Shown here: piece by piece, positions 57,331-64,000 of the stretch
Numbering within the stretch: the stretch's first letter is position 1
Layout of the letters: each line of letters opens with the position of its first letter
Assembly (NCBI GenBank): GCA_949357655.1
Contig: CASHTG010000001.1
Span: 5,014,839 to 5,078,838, forward strand
Source: Parascedosporium putredinis
Lineage: Eukaryota; Ascomycota; Sordariomycetes; Microascales; Microascaceae
DNA: 64,000 bases
Direction of reading: 5' to 3'
Made by a program: the position numbers and the translations under genes
Notes under the pieces: model-generated
Database searches by the model: none
The model's input: only the letters and a program-made list of their open reading frames with translations
Told to the model about the DNA's origin: nothing

Positions 57331-58030
57331 GAGTAGTAAAATTGATTAAGCTGGGCCTATGATAATAAACATCGCAGGTTAAGAAGTCGGCGCTGTGACG
57401 CGACTAGGCTGAGTAGGAGAAACGAGCGTATGCACATGACAGTTATAGCTAGGGCAGCGGGCGCTATGCCATTATAGATGACTATGTAGTAGAGTAGTAA
57501 AATTGATTGAGCTAGGCTTATAATAATAAACATTGTAGGTTAAGAAGTCGGCGCTGTGATATGACTAGAGCAGGAGAAACGAGCGTATGCATATGATAGT
57601 TATGGCTAGGGTAGCGGGCGCTGTGCTATCATAGATGACTATATAGTAGAGTAGTAAAATTGATCAAGCTAGGCTTATAATAATAAACATTGCGGGTCGA
57701 GAAGTCAGCGCTATGACACGACTAGAGCAGGAGAAACGAGCGTATGCACATGATAGTTATAGCTGGGGTAGCGGGCGCTGTGCCATCATAGATGACTACA
57801 TAGTAGAGTAGTAAAATTGATTGAGCTAGGCTTATAATAATAAATATCGTGGGTTGAGAAGTCGGCGCTATGACGCGACTAGAGCAGGAGAAACGAGCGT
57901 ACGCATATGACAGTTATGGCTAGGGTAGTGGGCGCTGTGCTATCATAGATGACTAGAGTAGTAAAATTGATTAAGCTGGGCCTATAATAACAAACATCGC
58001 AGGTCAAGAAGTCAGTACTATGACGCGACT
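57331..58030. repeat. Second subtelomeric tandem array, four full units of 150-161 bp plus a partial unit
   Basis: Units start GAGTAGTAAAATTGAT at 57331, 57492, 57649, 57806 and 57956 (period 161, 157, 157, 150). Conserved words include AACGAGCGTATGCA and TAGCGGGCGCTGTGC. Differences between units are mostly C/T and G/A. Unrelated in sequence to the array at 55850. Confidence 0.93.
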
Positions 58031-58399
58031 AGAGTAGCAGAAACAATCAAGCTGAGCTGATGATAAATATCACTACATCAAATTCGTATGCTAGAAGTAA
58101 CCTTTTTTTTTTTTTTCCTTCCCCCTCCATATCTATATTTATTTCTCTTAACACGCGCCAAAACCACCTTCTGCTGACGCCTCCCTCCCTCCCTCTAATT
58201 AAGGAAGGCTGCTATATATAAGTACTCTTCCTCTAATTACCCTAGCTATTATGGGAAATTTTTTTACTTTGATCTACTAACGTTTAGTGCAGCTGATATA
58301 GTTCGTCTGACGCCGCACTCAAGTCTCACCTAATCTAGGCTACTGAAGATCATAATCTCCTATTAGTATCAGCTATAGGTCTTTTTCATATTCTCTTTA
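58031..58399. other. Spacer with T13 tract
   Basis: Contains a run of 13 T (about 58094-58106) and pyrimidine-rich sequence, then AT-rich DNA. No gene seen. Confidence 0.5.
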
Positions 58400-61300
58400 T
58401 TTAAGCCCTTATTTATCTGCATACAACCACGACCATAACTACTCCTGCTAAGCTCACATCACCAGCTTGCCCTTCGACCTCAGGCCACTAAACCTTTAGG
58501 CTTTATAATTATAATGTTATTAGTTAATAAGAGGTGATGTGTGCTACTATATAAAGAAGAAGGAAAAATAATTAGTAGTGATAGCTTTAGTTTAGATTGC
58601 ACCTACCTTCATGTAGACTTCCTAGTTAACTTGATAAAGTAAGGCTATCTATATATTAGAATTAGATTCCACTTCCCCTAGGACCCTGTTAATTTTACGC
58701 AATTCTACCTTCCTAACTAGGGAAGTATAGTTAGCATATCTTTAAACATTATCATTAAGCTTTAGCCTAGGTATTTTGAGGTGTCTGGGCTAGGGTAATA
58801 TATTGATGCTAGACTTATAGTAAAGCTTCAGCTACCCGCATCACCTAACCCCTACGGATACTTCTACCTGACAATTAAAGTTATAGGTCCCTATAGGGTA
58901 GATAGTATAGGCCTTCCCTATATCAGATATAGTGCCGCCAACTTGTGGGCTGTGGGAACGTTATTTATCGAAGGCGTTGCCCCCTTAGGTTAGATCCTTA
59001 AATAGGAATCATATATAATCCTGTTCGCAGATGATAGTATATAGGGTAAGGTAAAGGACAACTTCGCAAGGGACATCCCTCCTCCCTATCAGCCTAATAC
59101 CCTTAGAGCCTATAGCTATAAGTAAGTTGTGAAGATTCCTATACTTAAGGGGCCTACCTGATTCCTCTTATATACTCTGAAGACTGACGCCTACCACCTT
59201 TAGTTATATTAGGTTCAGATAGGATATGAAGTGGTATACTAAGACTATCCTACCTAATCTCTTAACATCATAGCTCACCCTAATACTTAAGATATACTTA
59301 ATCCACGACCAGGTGACAGCCATCACACAATATGTCGTCTAGGATGTTTATTTTATACTCACTGATATTAAGGCTATTCGCGCCCACTGCCTATAATTCT
59401 GCTTCATTAACGTAGATATAGAACAGTCGGTCGAATATAGCCATATATTTTTCAATATAACCATACTCCCGCCTAACTTAGTAAGTTAATTAAAAGCTAG
59501 CCCCTAGTATATCCTAGTAGACTAAAATATTATATTATTACTAGGCTTTAAAATATATAGATACCCTTTAACATATCGCTAAGGTTAGAGTATAGGCATC
59601 TATCAAATTTACTACACCTCCTAAGTAAGATATCTAGCAGTGGGAGGCAGTTACGCCAGCATCATCTTCTTAGAAGGGCGTGGTGGCGCCCGTCACGCTT
59701 AAAGGGGTTAAGTATATAGGGAACATCATTATCTGAGTAATAAGGCCCACCTCAAGCGATATGATTGATATCAGCAGTGGCACCTATATGCTATTTATCA
59801 GCAAGTAGCAGTACTCGCTTGACCCTGCGGATATGATATACATATATATACAGTTTGATAATAACGTCGCTGTTATAAAGTGTAGGGTGAACGCCACTAT
59901 AGTGTCACTATATAGTGATAGCCTGCCCTCTTCTACCCTACCTTAGTAAGATATGCTCCCCCTCACTAGGCTAGTACTAGTACAGATTCACTATATCAGG
60001 TAAGAGTTACTCTATAGATCTAGATTCCCCTCACTCCTTAAGTACTAGGGTAGTAGGTAAGGAGATCAGATAAGCACTAATCCTATTACTATTAACCTTA
60101 GACTACCTATTATAGATATTATCAGTCTATATAAGATACTAGAGGTTGAGGCGATATTCAAGCGCCTCCTGGACCCTACGAAAGAGAGGTTGCGCAGGTA
60201 TCTTGAGTTTATCCTAATAGGGTTAGCATATATCTTTAGCTTTGCTGGTTCTGGCAAGACGGAGACGCTCGCCATTACGTCTATGCTGCTACTAGCTAAC
60301 CCAAACATCTATGCAGTCTACGCCGCGGCCCTGATATATGTAGCGATATCTAACCTCGCGCATCACCTATACTATATCAGTGACGCCATTACCGATAAGC
60401 TCAGCCTGCCAAGGCGTCTGATTATATAGGGCTTTGGACTTTAGGATGAGGTGTCAGCCTTTATTAAAGCTGTAGGAAGAATCAACTAAGGATAGTCTTT
60501 GGAATGCTGGTCCTAAAGCAGCTGAAGCTATTAGCATCTTGAAAACTCTAGTTGTGAGTAGCTGCTGAAGATCTTTAGAGTAGGGAGGTATAGGATCAGG
60601 TCGTCAGATCCTCTAGATGTAGCAGCCCTGGCTGTCCGCGTGCGGAATGAAGTGGCGTTCTCGGTTATATATGACTTCTACTAGGGAACCATCCCATAGG
60701 ATAAAGTTTATAACCCTGAGCCTACTGTGCCTAACTGCAAGCCCTATCAGCTGAGTGCTGTGGATCATCCGACTGCTATAGTCGGCGACGATTCGCCATC
60801 AGATGAAGGCGAGGACAGCGACGAAAGTGACAGCAGCGGTGAAGGGAAGCAGAGCCCTAGCGCCCTCCTTCAGCAACTATTAACAGAAGTGGTACTAATA
60901 GCGTATGTGGTATGCACGATGCCGCACGCATCAGGCGCTAACCTGTATAAGCGCTTTAAGACCAACTATGCTAGAGTGGTTGTCCTCGATGAGGCAGGCG
61001 CCATGCACCGCGCCGATACGCTCCTCGTTTAAGCTGATAGTGGCAAGCCTTGTTTTATAGCTGGTGATAAAAGGTAGCTCCCTAACTATTATGATAGAGT
61101 CATAGTGTATTGGAGAAGGGAAGAAATTCTTCTACAACTGCTTTGGTAAGGATAGGAGGGTGTCTATTCTTAAGCACTTTAAGGTAACTAGTTAGCCTTA
61201 CTTTGTCCTCTTGTATCAGATGCGTATATCTTATAGCCTATTTGATATTATATATGATGTTATCTACCCTGACCTTATAGACTTTATATACTCTCCTATA

Positions 61301-61860
61301 GCTGCTTATACTAGGGTAGGGGAGGTGGAGCGCATTAACAAATGGTTAGAGTTGAGATATCAGCTAAAGGCAGCCCCACTAGGAACCTCCCTCCTAATTT
61401 TCCTATACTATCCTAAGTTGGTCTGCAATATAGACTAGTAGATACTGTCTAGCTTCAACCCTATCTAGTCTGATACTACTATCGCCCTCATAGCCAAGCT
61501 GATCTCAGCTATAGGTATAAAGTCATATAATATTATCTTTATAACCCCCTACTACTAGAACCTAGTATATATAGAGTAAAGTATAAGTTAGCATATAGAT
61601 TCCATAGTCTATAATGTGCCTATTATAACAATAGACTTATTCTAAGGCTGAGAGGCCCTTATAGCTATCGTTATGTTAGTCGTTATGGAAGCCTCTAGCC
61701 CTAAGTTTATAGTAAATGCGAGGCATATCTATGTGTCCCTAACACGCCACTAAGGTGCACTTATCGTGGTAGGAGATCGCAATACGCGCGGGGGTGTATA
61801 GAGGCTATAGTAGGGGATGATAGTGACTAGAGTAATATTAACCCTATAGTATATAAGAAA
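58400..61860 (+). pseudogene. Subtelomeric SF1 helicase of UPF1/DNA2-NAM7 type, RIP-mutated
   Basis: Plus-strand coding remnant pointing at the telomere. Motifs in order: Walker A FAGSGKTETLAI at 60240-60275; a DE-box LDEAGAMHRADTLLV (about 60985-61030); motif III-like AGDKR-stop-LPNYYDR (about 61060-61090); motif IV-like LLYQMRISYSLFD (about 61210-61245); motif V-like TIDLF-stop-G-stop-EALIAIVML (about 61630-61675); and motif VI VSLTRH-stop-GALIVVGDRN (about 61734-61785). The spacing and AGDxxQL / LTR motifs are those of SF1B helicases of the UPF1/DNA2 group. An N-terminal extension of over 1.8 kb has few recognisable features. Stops are TAG/TAA in sense contexts, with frames also changing, so it is inactive. 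An acidic insert lies at 60775-60850 (SDEGEDSDESDSSGEG). Confidence 0.8.
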
Positions 61861-63140
61861 ATGATAGAATATTTTATAAGGTATAGGAGGATTATAGTAT
61901 AGAGGGTTAAGTATTCCTTAGGCTTTAGTAGAGTTAGGAGAAGGGGATATTAAATATAAATATATATTATTAGATAAAGTTTCTAATTATTAATATAAAA
62001 GATTAAACTACCTATTTATAAGTAGTAAATTAGTAGGAAGTAAACTAAAAGTAAAATAGTATTATTTAAATAATAATTCTATTTTAAATATAGTTTTAAA
62101 AGATATAATTTAACTTAACTATAGATATTAATACTTTATAGAATTTTATTTTAAAAAGAGAGTTCTTTATATATAAAGAAAATATTAATATAATTAAAAG
62201 TAAATATTCTTTTTCTTTATAATATTTAAATATTCTATATAATTCTCCTAAGATAAAAGTTCTAAAATTATAATAAATTAGCTAAGTTAACTAATAATTA
62301 AATTAAGAAGAATATTAATAAATAATATAAATATAATAGATAAATATAGAAAATATCTATAAATATTAAAACTTATATTTATATAAATAAATAGTTATTA
62401 TTTTTAAAGGTTATAATTATAAAAAGAAAGTAAAATAAAAAAAAGCTTTTTAAAAAATAATATTTAATAAAAGAAATATAAGGTTAAAAATTAAAGAATT
62501 AATTTATATTTTTAAAAATAATAATAAAAAGTAAATTTATAAATAAAATAATATATATATTATAAAACTATATTTTATTATATAATATATTTATTAAAAC
62601 TAATTTAAGTTAATATATTATTATTAAAAGATTTTAAATTTTAAATTCAAATATAATAATAATCTAATATAAAAAATTACTTTATTTTTATAATATAATA
62701 GATTTCTTATATTTTTAAAAACATATAAAACTAAATATATTATTTTTATAAAAATAATATAAATATTTTTAATAAGTAAAATTTTATAAAAGTTTTAAAA
62801 AATCTAATAATATTAAAAAGTAAAACTAATTTTATAATATAATATTTCTTTATATAAGAGGATTAAATAAATAAATATAAGTATAAAAATTAAATAGAGA
62901 TTATATAAATAATATAATATAATATTTTTATAATTTACTATATTTTTATAAATATATAATTAAAGAAAATAATTATTTATTAAAGACTATTTAATTTTTT
63001 AAAACTATTTATATATTTTATTTAATAATCTTTATTATATTTATCTAAAAGTATTATACTAAAATACTTTAATAGCTATAGCTAGCTTATAGTATTCTAT
63101 TATAGCTTATATATATTAGCTAAAGATTACCTACTAGCTT
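61861..63140. other. Extremely AT-rich subtelomeric block
   Basis: Nearly pure A/T with TA-rich words; no readable frame or repeat unit. Comparable with 49974-51190 in composition. Probably RIP-saturated repeat DNA. Confidence 0.65.
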
Positions 63141-63380
63141 ATATAATTACTATCTAAGATCTAAGAAAATAGGAGAGAGGTTATTATATAGATAAGTAGC
63201 TAAGAAGGTAAAACTAACTTACTTACTTATAATTAATATCTAACTTCTACTTTTAATAATAGCTATAATATTATATAAATATATAACTACTACTTAGTAG
63301 ACTTAATAATTACTATAAAAAAGTAGATAATACTACCTTATTACCTAACTTTTAGATAGCTATAAATAAGTAATATAATT
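63141..63380 (+). mobile_element. RIP-saturated copy of the TGTTA...TAACA LTR family
   Basis: The stretch TAGATAAGTAGCTAAGAAGG followed by AACTAACTTACTTACTT aligns with TAGATAGGTAGCTAGGAAGG and AACCAACTTACTTACTT of the solo LTR at 41819-42223, with G-to-A and C-to-T changes only. Similarity continues through the ...CTAACTTCTACTTTTAATAATAGC... part. Its own ends cannot be placed. Confidence 0.6.
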
Positions 63381-63692
63381 TTTATTATAATAAAAATATT
63401 ACTATTTCTTTATTTTATTTATTAACTAGATATTATCTAATAATTATTAATAGATATATTTTTTATAATTTACTAACTATAATAATATATATTTATTATA
63501 TAATATATATCTATTAATATAATATTTTATTAAAATATATAAAATAACTAATTAAATATTATAAAATATTATATTATATTAAAAATATATTATATATAAT
63601 AAAAGATATTTAGTTATATTAATATATAGAAATTATTAATTATAAATATTATATATATATTAATAAGTTATTATATTTAATTTATATCTTAC

Positions 63693-63974
63693 TAGGGTTA
63701 GGGTTAGGGTTAGGGTTAGGGTTAGGGTTAGGGTTAGGGTTAGGGTTAGGGTTAGGGTTAGGGTTAGGGTTAGGGTTAGGGTTAGGGTTAGGGTTAGGGT
63801 TAGGGTTAGGGTTAGGGTTAGGGTTAGGGTTAGGGTTAGGGTTAGGGTTAGGGTTAGGGTTAGGGTTAGGGTTAGGGTTAGGGTTAGGGTTAGGGTTAGG
63901 GTTAGGGTTAGGGTTAGGAGTAGGGTAGGGTTAGGGTTAGGTTAGGTTAGGGTTAGGTTAGGGTTAGGGTTAGG
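63693..63974 (+). repeat. Telomere, (TTAGGG)n
   Basis: About 38 perfect TTAGGG units from 63693 to about 63918, then a degenerate tail (GGAGTAGGGTAGGG, GGTTAGG units lacking one G) to 63974. The G-rich strand runs 5' to 3' towards the window end, correct for a right chromosome end. The irregular tail could be biological variation or read-end errors. Confidence 0.98.
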
Positions 63975-64000
63975 CAGCAACAATAAGTAACTGAACGAAG
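63975..64000. other. Probable Oxford Nanopore sequencing-adapter remnant
   Basis: The last 14 bases, GTAACTGAACGAAG, are identical to the end of the ONT ligation adapter bottom strand as I know it, and the preceding ACAATAA resembles its GCAATAC with errors. It follows the telomere directly and has the orientation expected at the 3' end of a read. Not chromosomal sequence. Confidence 0.85.

Noticed and set aside
55850..58030. Possible CRISPR arrays
   Set aside because: Units are 150-195 bp direct repeats without short repeat/unique spacer alternation, and the genome is fungal.
1..64000. tRNA, rRNA and other structured RNA genes
   Set aside because: Scanned by eye for A/B-box pairs and rRNA words; only weak B-box-like matches in the satellite at 55850-56745.

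Overview
This window is the right-hand end of a chromosome from a filamentous ascomycete (Pezizomycotina). It closes in about 38 TTAGGG repeats. Its genes carry short (50-127 bp) GT-AG introns, and the families are typical of filamentous fungi: Zn2Cys6 regulators, an NmrA-like protein, a PTH11/rhodopsin-domain receptor-like protein, an MFS permease, a GH3 beta-glucosidase and a LysM/CBM18/GH18 chitinase. Repeats carry strong repeat-induced point mutation (RIP): TA-rich sequence and sense codons turned into TAG/TAA. I cannot name the species.

Layout. (1) 1-26.4 kb is a gene-bearing compartment: GH3 beta-glucosidase (cut by the window edge), an HW...NC-motif protein of LRAT/papain-like type, a GNAT acetyltransferase divergent from a PfkB sugar kinase, a multi-pass membrane protein, a 3.8 kb gene-free stretch, the rhodopsin-domain membrane protein, a divergent Zn2Cys6 regulator/NmrA-like pair sharing a promoter with two CGG-N4-CCG sites, a C2H2 zinc-finger protein, and an allantoate-permease-like MFS transporter. 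(2) 27-37 kb is a transition zone: a decayed Zn2Cys6 regulator, a 5 kb killer-toxin-like chitinase pseudogene stopped by RIP-type TAG codons, and an acidic-tract protein. (3) 37.5-50 kb is repeat-dominated: minisatellites, two solo LTRs with perfect 5-bp target duplications, a Ty3/gypsy chromovirus with two 446-bp LTRs, and between them an open five-exon gene for a small secreted cysteine-rich protein. (4) 50-64 kb is subtelomere: AT-rich blocks, a RIP-mutated SNF2-like helicase (minus strand), two tandem satellite arrays, a RIP-mutated UPF1/DNA2-type SF1 helicase (plus strand), a RIP-mutated LTR remnant, and the telomere.

Two kinds of damage must be kept apart. Genes in the first 37 kb are repeatedly broken by apparent one-base deletions, mostly in short homopolymers, with otherwise well-conserved coding sequence on both sides. 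The last bases of the window match the Oxford Nanopore adapter. Together these suggest most of those frameshifts are base-calling errors and that the genes are probably intact in the organism. In contrast, the transposons, both helicases and the chitinase carry in-frame stops of the TGG-to-TAG or CAG/CAA-to-TAG/TAA kind expected from RIP, and these look real.

The items most worth follow-up are the secreted cysteine-rich protein preserved among RIP-mutated repeats, the pair of telomere-associated helicases, the TF/NmrA promoter sites, and the assembly-quality signal.
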